From NCBI GenBank assembly GCA_019509785.1, contig JAEKLQ010000064.1:1-35414 (forward strand): a stretch of 35,414 bases of DNA, read 5' to 3'. Each line of letters starts with the position of its first letter. Position 1 is the first letter of the stretch. Shown here piece by piece: positions 22,795 through 30,295 of this stretch. Origin of the DNA: Fibrobacterota bacterium (GTDB lineage: Bacteria > Fibrobacterota > Fibrobacteria > UBA11236). Position numbers and translations under genes: made by a program. The notes below the pieces were generated by a model, which worked only from the letters and a program-made list of their open reading frames with translations, was not told the DNA's origin and searched no databases.

Positions 22795-23271
22795 TTGGAA
22801 AAGCAGATGGCGGAATGGACTTCGGTGGCCCGCGTCGGCGGCCTGGCCAAGAGGCGCACAATCAAGGTCGTGGAGACCGTACTGCTGGTCGACGGGAACG
22901 AAGAATCCCGGTCCAGCCTCAAGTTCCTGCTGGAGCTGCATGGCTACCGCGTGGCGGAAGCCCATCACGGCATCGAAGGCCTGCAAGTCCTTTGCGAATG
23001 GGGCTGCGACATCCAGATGGCGCTGTGCGCGCCCGAGCTGCCGGATATGACGGGAGGGGAATGGATGGGCCAGATGCGATTCCTGGGTCCGGAAATCCCT
23101 TCCCTGCTTTTGACCGAGCGCGATGTTTTGGAGGCCACGGAATGGCCGGTGGGACCGGCTTATGCGGGCATACCCGCGACGCCGCCGGGGCCCGCGCGTT
23201 TGCTGGGCCGCATCCGGGAAGCCATGGACGAATATTTCTTCGCTTGCTGCCTGCGGGCTTCGGCGGCGTGA
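22795..23271 (+). CDS. Degenerate receiver-domain protein without phosphoacceptor Asp
   Basis: About 158 residues that follow the response-regulator receiver fold: VLLVDGNEESRSSLKFLLELHGYRVAEAHHGIEGLQVL, then IQMALCAPELPDMTGGEW, then IPSLLLTE. Aligned with the usual LLDLxLPDMDG, the phosphoacceptor Asp is Ala and a Cys precedes it (ALCAPELPDM). The acidic pair after strand 1 is DG rather than DD, and the conserved Lys near strand 5 is not seen (GIPATPP). It cannot be phosphorylated in the usual way and may work by protein contact. I chose the TTG at 22795 because GAGGAGG lies 4 nt before it. The GTG at 22717 has no ribosome-binding site. It lies between DsbD and the secretion operon and ends one base from the convergent prepilin gene. 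Confidence 0.7.
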   Translation: MEKQMAEWTSVARVGGLAKRRTIKVVETVLLVDGNEESRSSLKFLLELHGYRVAEAHHGIEGLQVLCEWGCDIQMALCAPELPDMTGGEWMGQMRFLGPEIPSLLLTERDVLEATEWPVGPAYAGIPATPPGPARLLGRIREAMDEYFFACCLRASAA

Positions 23272-23272
23272 T

Positions 23273-23830
23273 TTAACGCAGCCAAGAGCCGGATACGGAG
23301 TCGACTTGCCCACGAACTCTAACACGTAGGCCATATTCGATCAGGGCCGGCTGGGCGGCATCTTTCCACGCCTGAAGCCCGGCCCCGGTCGAATCCGGTT
23401 CCAGGCAATCGAAACGAGCCTCGGTGAGGGCCGGCAGACGGGCATGCAGCCGATCGCCAAGATCGAATTGACCGCTGTCGGTCTGGAGTGCCAGTTTGCC
23501 CGCGGCGCATGTCAGGATTTCGCCTTTCAATCCGGCTTCGACTTCCGCCTTGAGGCGGTAGCATAAAGCGATTTTTTCCGACTCCGCCGATCGCCGCACG
23601 AATTGGGCATGGCCGGAAAGGAAAATACGGCTGGCCATGGCCACCACGAATGCGGAGACCACTAGGGCCGAAAGCAGTTCGATCAGGGTCACGCCAGTCT
23701 CCGAGCCTATCACGCTAATCTCCCGCCCTATCACGCCAGTCTCCAACCCAGTCACGCTCGTCTCCGGCCCTGTCACAATGGATTCGCGGCCTGACTCCGG
23801 TAGCCCGAGGTTGCAAAGTCCCTTGCTCAC
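23273..23830 (-). CDS. Prepilin-like minor pseudopilin with a repeat-expanded leader
   Basis: Minor pseudopilin of up to 185 residues, last gene of the secretion operon. The prepilin motif is G-VTLIELLSALVVSAFVVAMAS, with Glu at +5 of the mature protein followed by a hydrophobic helix. The C-terminal part is a small globular head with two or three cysteines. Starting at the GTG at 23830, which overlaps the upstream stop (GTGA) and has GGAGG 4 nt before it, the leader before the cleavage Gly is 46 residues rather than the usual 5-10. Four seven-residue repeats (type V-T/I-G-x-E-T/I-G/S) make up most of it. A GTG at 23713, with GGGAG 6 nt upstream, would give a normal 7-residue leader. It may be GspJ- or PilW-like. 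Confidence 0.75.
   Translation of the reverse strand: MSKGLCNLGLPESGRESIVTGPETSVTGLETGVIGREISVIGSETGVTLIELLSALVVSAFVVAMASRIFLSGHAQFVRRSAESEKIALCYRLKAEVEAGLKGEILTCAAGKLALQTDSGQFDLGDRLHARLPALTEARFDCLEPDSTGAGLQAWKDAAQPALIEYGLRVRVRGQVDSVSGSWLR
23689..23772. repeat. 21-bp tandem repeat, four units, within the prepilin leader
   Basis: Four adjacent 21-bp units (23689-23709, 23710-23730, 23731-23751, 23752-23772) each start TCACG(C) on the plus strand. On the coding strand each reads GGAG-N6-GTG in the same frame, that is, a Shine-Dalgarno sequence correctly spaced from a start codon. The unit nearest the pilin motif supplies the cleavage-site region itself. Confidence 0.85.
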
Positions 23831-24180
23831 GGGGCCTCCGCGAAATAGCCGGCCTTGAGCTCCGCCAGGGGACGGCCTTGCCGGTCCAACGCCTGCCCCA
23901 AGATACGCGTCTCATCCGCATTCCGTTCGATGTGCAGGACCAATTTCAGGTAGAAGGGGGAGGACGTTTCGCGGATGGCGTCATGATCCCAGCGCAACAG
24001 GACCGCCCGGTTGAGTTCGGATTCGAGGGCCTGGGTCGCGCGGAATTTGTCCCAGGCCGCCTGGCTGGCGCGGGAATGGTAAAGCCAGAAGGACGCGGGA
24101 AGCAGGATGGTTGCCGCCAACGTCATGGCGATCAGGGTTTCCATCAAGGTGAATCCGCGCGCGGCCGGATACTTCGTCAT
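23827..24180 (-). CDS. Type IV prepilin-like minor pseudopilin (GspI/PilV-like)
   Basis: A 117-residue prepilin. The leader MTKYPAARG is followed by FTLMETLIAMTLAATILLPASFWLY, the classic cleavage and N-methylation site with Glu at +5 and a hydrophobic stalk helix. The head is short (about 80 residues) and includes TQALESELNRAVLLRWD, reminiscent of GspI/PilV-type proteins. Its ATG overlaps the stop of the GspK/PilX-like gene (ATGA), and its own stop overlaps the next GTG. It would be processed by a prepilin peptidase (not in this window) and join the tip of a pseudopilus. Exact subtype is not fixed. Confidence 0.82.
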   Translation of the reverse strand: MTKYPAARGFTLMETLIAMTLAATILLPASFWLYHSRASQAAWDKFRATQALESELNRAVLLRWDHDAIRETSSPFYLKLVLHIERNADETRILGQALDRQGRPLAELKAGYFAEAP

Positions 24181-25526
24181 AGCGACCCCAACGCGAAAAC
24201 GGCGGGCTCCAAACCGGGGAAAAGCAGGGGCGCCGGGATGCGCGCCCGGGATTGGGAGATTCGGCTATCCTTCAGGTGTCCCATCCAGATTGTTCCCGCA
24301 TAATTGAGCCTGAGATTCTGGCAAAGCAGACTCCCCACCAAATCGCCTTCCATGCGGGCATAACAGGGCGTGAAAAGGAATCCGGACAGGCGGACGCCTT
24401 TGGCGACTACCAGCCTCTCCTGCTGATCGTAAGGCGGGTGCTCGCGGCAGGCGGAAACGAACAGTCCCTGCCCTGCGGCCTTTTCGATAAGCATGGCTCC
24501 GGCCATGGCCGAATCCGGCCGGCCGCGATTCGACATGCGGCCCCGCGCATAGAAGAAGGGCCAACCCAAAAGCGGCCGATCCGTCGACAAGACGATGCTA
24601 TCGCCGGCCAGGAATTGGCCGCCCCGGATCGTCCCGCCCGTAATGCGTAAGTTACCCTGGGCGAACGCGATGACCCTGAGGAGTTCGGCGCCCGCGCGGA
24701 CCTCGATGGATTTCGCGGCCAGCTTGCAATCCTTCAAGCGCGCCCCGGACCCGATGGTCAGCTTGCCCGCGGTTATGCGCGCGCGCGCCATCGCGGTGTC
24801 GACGAGGATGGCGGAATCCCCCAGGCGGACATCGGCGACCTTTCCGCTATCGTAGTCGCCGTCGGAAGTGAAATCCCCGGAAGCCAGCATCCGGGATTGG
24901 GCCTCCATCCACTTGTCCGCGCGGGCGAAATCCATTCCCGCCCGCTTCCAGGCGTCGGCGATACTGTCCCAGGTGGGGCCCACGTGGCCCGGCCCGCCCG
25001 TCCAACGCACGTGGTAATCGGTCGCCTTGCGCACGTCGCCTCGCCAGAGCAGAACAGGACCCGTAACCTGCGCGCTACCCGCCAAAACCATGTTGCCTTC
25101 GTGGTTGAGCAGCCCCAAGGCAGGCATCCGGGCCAGATCCAGAGTTTGGCCGAGGAGCGCCTCCTTGGCGGAGGTGCGACCGGGCGAAGGCGTGGGCGAG
25201 ACCCCGATCGCGACGGCCCGGCCGAACATCCCGTGGCTGCGGACCGAGAGGCGGAAATCGCGGCCTGCATTGTCCAATCGGTATTCCAGCCCCTCGGTGG
25301 CGTATCCCAGATCCTGACCGGGACCGGGAGGCCCGATGCGCGACCGGGCGTAGTCCAGGCCGGCCGCGGCCAATAAGCGGGCTTGCGCCTCTCCGCGGCT
25401 ACGCGCCGCCAGGGCATTGTCCGCGCGGATCAGCCGCCAGACCGTTCCCACCAGTATCGACATGATGGCCAGAAGGGAAAGCACGTACGCCAAGGCCGCG
25501 CCCCGTTGGGAGCCGCGGCCACGCAT
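24177..25526 (-). CDS. GspK/PilX-like pseudopilus tip protein with beta-helix-like middle
   Basis: A 449-residue protein. The N-terminus QRGAALAYVLSLLAIMSILVGTV, followed by an amphipathic helix (RGEAQARLLAAAGLDYARSRI), is the pattern of GspK/PilX proteins, which lack Glu at +5 and cap the pseudopilus. The centre (about 230-330) repeats short strands such as ARITAGKLTIGSGARLKDCKL, KSIEVRAGAELLRVIAFAQGNLRITGGTI and GGQFLAGDSIVLS. That looks like a right-handed beta-helix and differs from the standard GspK head. Two or three C-terminal cysteines are present. The start ATG overlaps the previous stop by 1 nt. I infer a tip or surface-contact role, but substrate binding is open. Confidence 0.65.
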   Translation of the reverse strand: MRGRGSQRGAALAYVLSLLAIMSILVGTVWRLIRADNALAARSRGEAQARLLAAAGLDYARSRIGPPGPGQDLGYATEGLEYRLDNAGRDFRLSVRSHGMFGRAVAIGVSPTPSPGRTSAKEALLGQTLDLARMPALGLLNHEGNMVLAGSAQVTGPVLLWRGDVRKATDYHVRWTGGPGHVGPTWDSIADAWKRAGMDFARADKWMEAQSRMLASGDFTSDGDYDSGKVADVRLGDSAILVDTAMARARITAGKLTIGSGARLKDCKLAAKSIEVRAGAELLRVIAFAQGNLRITGGTIRGGQFLAGDSIVLSTDRPLLGWPFFYARGRMSNRGRPDSAMAGAMLIEKAAGQGLFVSACREHPPYDQQERLVVAKGVRLSGFLFTPCYARMEGDLVGSLLCQNLRLNYAGTIWMGHLKDSRISQSRARIPAPLLFPGLEPAVFALGSL

Positions 25527-25981
25527 CAGTACTCCAGGGTGAAGGCGTGGCCTTGCCTACGGACCGTAACGCGATTCTTCTCGATCTTGATGACGGTGAG
25601 ATCCCAGGCGGTGCCGCCTTGTTTGACCAATTCGGTCTGTCCATCCTGCTTAAGGATGGCCACCGGCTCATCGCCCCAAAGGATTCCGCCCAGGACCGCC
25701 TTGGGAGGATCGATGACCTTGGGGGGAGCCTTAACGCTTGCCGACTTCGGTACGACGGGCGCCGGTTTCTGCGCATACAGATAGGATTGGAACGGATCGC
25801 GGAAAGAAGTATCCAGAGGCGGACGGGGACGGGCCAATAAGGCCATGGCTACCGAGGCGCCCGCGGCCGTTTTGGGATTGGACTCTTCCCCGCCCCCCAC
25901 CAGGATCATCACCACCCGAAAGACCACATAGCCCCAGACCCCGATGGCGGCCACGAGCAAGGATACGAAGGTCTTTTTCAC
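25526..25981 (-). CDS. PilP/GspC-like inner-membrane protein
   Basis: A 151-residue protein with an N-terminal membrane anchor (FVSLLVAAIGVWGYVVFRVVMILV), a Pro/Lys-rich periplasmic linker (about 50-95) and a small beta domain: KAVLGGILWGDEPVAILKQDGQTELVKQGGTAWDLTVIKIEKNRVTVRRQGHAFTLEY. This is the HR-domain pattern shared by GspC and PilP, which link the inner-membrane platform to the secretin. Start and stop overlap both neighbours by 1-4 nt, and its position after PilO-like and PilMN-like genes supports the call. Confidence 0.75.
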   Translation of the reverse strand: MKKTFVSLLVAAIGVWGYVVFRVVMILVGGGEESNPKTAAGASVAMALLARPRPPLDTSFRDPFQSYLYAQKPAPVVPKSASVKAPPKVIDPPKAVLGGILWGDEPVAILKQDGQTELVKQGGTAWDLTVIKIEKNRVTVRRQGHAFTLEY

Positions 25982-26595
25982 CGAGACTCCCGCAGGGAGG
26001 AGTCGGGCGCGGAGGGGGCGGCGGCTTGGGTAACGCCCGTGCTACCCGTTGAGGATGCTCCCGCGCTCCCGAGGGCGAAGGCGCTAATGCCCAGTTTAGC
26101 CTTGATACGCGCCTTGTTGATGGCTTCGGTATGGATGGAGAGCCCGCGGACCTGTATGGCGACGCCCCCGGTTTCGAGATCGCGAAGGTAGCGGACCAAT
26201 TCCTTGAATCCTCCAGCGACCTCCATTTCGTACGGGAGTTCCCGATAGCCCGGGAAAGGAACCTCATCCAGGGCGGTGATGCCCGCGATGGACAGGGAGC
26301 AGGCTTTGGCGCTTTCCACCAGCCGGTTCAGGACTTGGGCGCCCGGGTTGCCGTTGGGCAAGGCGGATCGGAGTTGATGAAGATCCTTTTGGATCCCCAC
26401 ATAGGCCGCGGATAGGCTGTCCGCTTGGCCGGCGCCCGCTTGCAAGGCCTTGTAGGCGCGATAGCGGCCGGTCTGGGCGAAAATTTCCGCGACGGCCAAT
26501 CCCCCGCCCACCGATAGGATGGCCACGCCCAGGATGATTCCCGCGAACATCCCCGTGAAGGCCAACCTCGCCCGCCAGGCCCGTAGCCCGTTCAT
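25978..26595 (-). CDS. PilO-like (GspM-like) assembly protein
   Basis: A 205-residue bitopic membrane protein. One helix (FTGMFAGIILGVAILSVGGGLAVAEIF, about 13-39) is followed by a coiled-coil-prone region (YKALQAGAGQADSLSAAYVGIQKDLHQLR). A ferredoxin-like domain comes next: NRLVESAKACSLSIAGITAL, YRELPYEMEVAGGFKELVRYLRDLETGGVAIQVRGLSIHTE. These features match PilO. The C-terminal 40 residues are Ser/Ala/Gly-rich and probably disordered. It sits in the usual PilM-N-O-P order and overlaps both neighbours. Sequence identity in this family is low, so the call rests on architecture and gene order. Confidence 0.75.
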   Translation of the reverse strand: MNGLRAWRARLAFTGMFAGIILGVAILSVGGGLAVAEIFAQTGRYRAYKALQAGAGQADSLSAAYVGIQKDLHQLRSALPNGNPGAQVLNRLVESAKACSLSIAGITALDEVPFPGYRELPYEMEVAGGFKELVRYLRDLETGGVAIQVRGLSIHTEAINKARIKAKLGISAFALGSAGASSTGSTGVTQAAAPSAPDSSLRESR

Positions 26596-28046
26596 GGCGC
26601 GCTCCCCAATTGGAAGCGCACCAGATCGCGCCGATTGGCGGCGATCCCGGTCTTCTGCTCCACGACTTCGCCTTTGATCTTTTCGGTGGCCTTGAGCTTC
26701 AGCGGGACCGGGACCGGGACCGGGGCAGGTCCGGGCACGCCTTTTTCCACCGCGCCGCCCTTTTCAAGAGCGGAGAGGAATTCCGGCACGCGGCCTTCGG
26801 AAGTCGCGAAGCCTTCCAAGCGATACTGGCAGCGGGACCCGGTCTTGCACTCGGCTTCCCAGCTTTCCAACCAGGTCTCGGAAGGGAGCCTGCCCGCGAT
26901 GCGCTGGAGGTCCGCATACACCGAAGTGCGCCGGGACAGCAGCCCATGCAACCCGCCCAATTCGGCCTCAACGACCGCCTTGCGGCGTTGGAATTCGTCC
27001 CACTTCCGCAACTCGCCGGACCAGGAACGGGCCTTGGCTTCCACGGTCCAACGCAGCCCCAAGGCGGCCGCGCCCAGGAGGGCGACCACCAAGGCCAGAA
27101 CCGCCAGGGACGGAATGCCGTAACGCGCCAGTTCCCCCGCCCGGCGCATCCAGGCCCGTTGCGCCACCGCGGCGGCGGGCCCGGTTCCCGAGAACGTCTC
27201 GCGCAGATCCGCTTCCTCGCGGCCGGACCAAGCGGCCGCGGCGGCCACCCGTAACTCCGGCGCTACTTCGGATAGGGGACCCCATTCCGGCGTTGACAGG
27301 GGGATCCCGAGGCCGCCCAAGGCGGCTCCGATTTCGCCCCCCGGCCCGTCGCGCCAAATCCGCAGGCCTTCCAAGGGACCCGCGCCGAAGCGTCCGCCGA
27401 AATGGTAAACCAAGGCTTTCCGCATCTCGCGGGCGAATGCGGCGGCATCGCGCACCGCGTCCTCCCATCCCGAAAAAACCTTGGCATAGGCGAGCAGTGC
27501 ATCGGCGCGGAAGAAGAGGACGTGGATGCTATCCGACTCGCCCATTAGGGCCGCCCAGCAACCGGTGGCCGCTCCCAGGTCCAGGACTGGAAGCATTGCC
27601 AAGGGCGAGGGAACCAGGTCCCATAGGGCGGCGAGGGGATGGGGCAATCCCTTCAGGAATCCTTGTACGGCATCCTCGCGGGCCAGCGCCAGGCAGGCCC
27701 GTTCGCCGACGGGGAGGATATGGCTTTCATAGGCCTCGGCGGACAAGCCTTGCGGACGCGCCCTTTCCAGGGCCCGGGCCGCCTCGTCCGAACCTTCCTC
27801 GGAGGCGGGCATGGGTTCCAGCTTGAAGGGAAGATGGGAAAAAGCCGCATGCAATCCGGTGTAGGCCAGTCCATGGGCCTTCGCGAAGGCCTCCGCTTCG
27901 GGATATGGCCCGGAAAACGAGTGGACCACGGCGGCCTTGCCCTCGCGCTCGGCGATCGCGCACAGGCGCGCGCCTTGGGCCGTGAATTCGGCCCCCCAAT
28001 GGACGGCGGGCCGGAAGCGCGCCTCCCACCTCGCTCCGGGACCCAT
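26592..28046 (-). CDS. PilM-PilN-type fusion (GspL-like) assembly protein
   Basis: About 484 residues combining two roles. The N-terminal ~300 residues resemble a degenerate PilM/GspL cytoplasmic actin-like domain (VHWGAEFTAQGARLCAIAEREGKAAVVH, LDLGAATGCWAALMG). A membrane helix lies at about 310-331 (IPSLAVLALVVALLGAAALGL). The C-terminal part is PilN-like: a coiled coil (SWSGELRKWDEFQRRKAVVEAEL) and LQRIAGRLPSETWLESWEAE. Separate pilM and pilN genes are usual in type IV pilus operons, while GspL combines them. The ATG at 28046 has GGAG 8 nt upstream. The GTG at 28055 overlaps the secretin stop but has no usable ribosome-binding site. A short PVPVPVP run (about 440) comes from a GGGACC tandem repeat. 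Confidence 0.72.
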   Translation of the reverse strand: MGPGARWEARFRPAVHWGAEFTAQGARLCAIAEREGKAAVVHSFSGPYPEAEAFAKAHGLAYTGLHAAFSHLPFKLEPMPASEEGSDEAARALERARPQGLSAEAYESHILPVGERACLALAREDAVQGFLKGLPHPLAALWDLVPSPLAMLPVLDLGAATGCWAALMGESDSIHVLFFRADALLAYAKVFSGWEDAVRDAAAFAREMRKALVYHFGGRFGAGPLEGLRIWRDGPGGEIGAALGGLGIPLSTPEWGPLSEVAPELRVAAAAAWSGREEADLRETFSGTGPAAAVAQRAWMRRAGELARYGIPSLAVLALVVALLGAAALGLRWTVEAKARSWSGELRKWDEFQRRKAVVEAELGGLHGLLSRRTSVYADLQRIAGRLPSETWLESWEAECKTGSRCQYRLEGFATSEGRVPEFLSALEKGGAVEKGVPGPAPVPVPVPLKLKATEKIKGEVVEQKTGIAANRRDLVRFQLGSAP

Positions 28047-28051
28047 AGCCT

Positions 28052-30295
28052 TCACTCCAGATCCGATTGCTTCTTCAGGTAGCTATCGGGGGACACGGCG
28101 GCATCCTTCCCATAGAAAACATGAGGCGTGACAAATATCATAAGCTGACTGCGGGATTTGGTATCCGAGACGTTCTTGAAAAGCCAGCCGATGACGGGAA
28201 TGGATCCCAGGAAGGGGAATTGGCGGGTGTTGCGATTCACCGATTCTTTCACGAGTCCGCCCAACACGATGGTTTCACCATCCCTCAAGCGCACTTTGGA
28301 CTTGAGCACGCGATGGTCCAAGGTCGGCGGGGTATGCGAATCGAACGAGCCTACCGGCTCAGTGAAGTCGGGTACGATATCGCAAGTGATTTCGCCCTGG
28401 CCGGTGACGAAAGGGGTCACGGTAAGGGTGACATTGGCCTCTATTTTCACGAAATTCTCGGTGGTTTTCGCCGACACCCCGGCCACCTGGGTATAGTCCG
28501 TCTCGCTCTTGAGCAGGAAATATTGGGTCTGCCCCACCGTGATGGTGGCTTCCGATCCGTTCAAGGTGGCGATCTGCGGACGCGAGCGGATCTTAAGGGC
28601 CTTCTCCTGCTCCAAGGCCTGGATCTGGGCCACGAAATTCTTGGGAAGGGACACGATGTCCCGCACGCCCGGTATGGCGTCCACGATGGTCTGGCTGCGT
28701 TGCTTGTTGAACACCTGATCGACGTTCGGATAGATGTGCTCGCTGCTGGGGACGTTCCGATAGTCCCCCATGAACAGATCGACTCCGTACTGGCGGATGC
28801 GATCCATGTCCACGTCCACCACCAACGCCTCGATGAGGATCTGCGGCACCGGCAAATCGATCTGGCTGATGTACTGGGAAAGGCCGTCGATGATCTCGTA
28901 GGTGCCCATCACCATGATGGCGTTCTGGCTCTTGACCACTTTTAACTGGGCATCCTTCGATAGCGAGGCGGGAATCAAGTCCATCACGTCGTCAACCTTC
29001 AGATGCTTGAGCACGATGAGCTTGGAATTGTTCAGCACCTGCATGGTCTGGGGCCCGATGAAGTAGATGTTGTTGTGCATCCAAAAGGTGAAATCGGTGC
29101 CGCGAAACAGGATCTGGAAAGCTTGTTCAATCGGCACGTCGGAGATGTGCATGGTTACCGTGCCCTTCAGATCGCCGTACACCACCGTGCTGATGCCCGA
29201 TTGCGCGCTGATGGATGCGATGATTTCCGAGACCGGGGCTGCGACCACCTCCATGCTTACCAGCTTATCCTTCACCGAAACCCGCATACGTCCCGGCGAA
29301 CCCCCGGCCGCCCCGTCCTTCCCCGTCGAATTCCAGGATTCGCGGTAGAAAGTGTAAATGCCGTCCTTCTCGCGCATCGCGAGCCCGTTGGTTTCGGCCA
29401 GCAAAGCCAGGCCCTTGCGCAGTTCCATGTCCTTGAAGAAGGCGCTCAAGTCGCCCGTGGCGGACGGCTCTTGAACGATGTTCTTGCCGGTGGCTTCCAC
29501 CAGGCGACGCACCACCAGATCGGCGGGAATCTTCTGGAGATCGACGGCAAGCTTACCGCCCTCGTAGGTGACGGAGAAGCGCGGGGACGGGGGCAGAACG
29601 GCTTTGGGCGGCGGACGCTTTTCCACCTTCACCGCGCCATGCACCACGGACAGCACGTAGCCGTTCTCTTCGGCGATGAGGCGCAAGGCATCCTTCAACT
29701 TGATCTTGCTGAAGTTAACCGTAATGGGCCCGGTAACGTCCGAGGCCATCAGGATATTGATTCCGAATTGGAGGCCCAAGCCTTGCAGCACGTCCCGGAT
29801 TTCCGTATTGCGGACGTTGAGCGATTTGACCATGGCGGTATCGGAAATGGGCAGTTCGACGCTGGGCGCGGGAGGTTCGGGGGCGACCGGAGCACCAGCA
29901 AGAGCGGGTGGAAATTGCGGCGCGAAAGAGGCGGAAGGGCCGGAACCTGCCGAAGTGGAGGCGGCCCCTGGCGTGGCCGTGGAAGCGGGGTTGGCGGATG
30001 TAGGATCGGCCGAAGCCGCAGGCTGACCGGATTGGGTCGCGGAGGAAGAACTAGGCGCGGTGGATGATGGCACGGCAGTCGCCGGCGCGGCTTGGGAAGA
30101 GGCCGAGGCTTGCGACGCGCGCGCCTTCAGGCGTTCCTGACGCAAGGAGTCACGGACGAAAGCCCGGCGGGCCGCGGGGGACATTCCACCGGCGGAGGTT
30201 CCCTTGCCTGCGGACGAGGCCCCCGGAGGCTGTGCCACTGCCGATAGGACCGCCAGGGCCAAAGCGGATAAGCAAAATCGAACCACAGCCTTCAT
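28052..30295 (-). CDS. Outer-membrane secretin (PilQ/GspD family)
   Basis: A 747-residue secretin that forms the outer-membrane gate. It has a signal peptide (VVRFCLSALALAVLSAVAQ). A Ser/Ala/Thr/Pro-rich low-complexity linker (about 55-150) follows. STN/N0-like domains lie at about 155-225 (SLNVRNTEIRDVLQGLGLQFGINILM), about 235-320, and about 345-425 (APVSEIIASISAQSGISTVVYG). A secretin-N region at about 430-485 includes VLKHLKVDDVMDLIPASL. The secretin core is at about 535-735: RSRPQIATLNGSEATITVG, VRLRDGETIVLGGLVKES, and FPFLGSIPVIGWLFKN. The three STN-like domains are more than usual. The ATG overlaps the ATPase stop (ATGA). No pilotin was recognised, although the lipoprotein heading the operon is one candidate. 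Confidence 0.93.
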   Translation of the reverse strand: MKAVVRFCLSALALAVLSAVAQPPGASSAGKGTSAGGMSPAARRAFVRDSLRQERLKARASQASASSQAAPATAVPSSTAPSSSSATQSGQPAASADPTSANPASTATPGAASTSAGSGPSASFAPQFPPALAGAPVAPEPPAPSVELPISDTAMVKSLNVRNTEIRDVLQGLGLQFGINILMASDVTGPITVNFSKIKLKDALRLIAEENGYVLSVVHGAVKVEKRPPPKAVLPPSPRFSVTYEGGKLAVDLQKIPADLVVRRLVEATGKNIVQEPSATGDLSAFFKDMELRKGLALLAETNGLAMREKDGIYTFYRESWNSTGKDGAAGGSPGRMRVSVKDKLVSMEVVAAPVSEIIASISAQSGISTVVYGDLKGTVTMHISDVPIEQAFQILFRGTDFTFWMHNNIYFIGPQTMQVLNNSKLIVLKHLKVDDVMDLIPASLSKDAQLKVVKSQNAIMVMGTYEIIDGLSQYISQIDLPVPQILIEALVVDVDMDRIRQYGVDLFMGDYRNVPSSEHIYPNVDQVFNKQRSQTIVDAIPGVRDIVSLPKNFVAQIQALEQEKALKIRSRPQIATLNGSEATITVGQTQYFLLKSETDYTQVAGVSAKTTENFVKIEANVTLTVTPFVTGQGEITCDIVPDFTEPVGSFDSHTPPTLDHRVLKSKVRLRDGETIVLGGLVKESVNRNTRQFPFLGSIPVIGWLFKNVSDTKSRSQLMIFVTPHVFYGKDAAVSPDSYLKKQSDLE

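Noticed and set aside
26703-26722. GGGACC short tandem repeat coding for PVPVPVP
   Set aside because: It is a small in-frame expansion in a flexible linker and does not need a further explanation.
29003-30067. Plus-strand open frame of 354 codons inside the secretin gene
   Set aside because: It is a shadow of the secretin reading frame, with His/Arg-rich low-complexity composition and no homology that I recognise.
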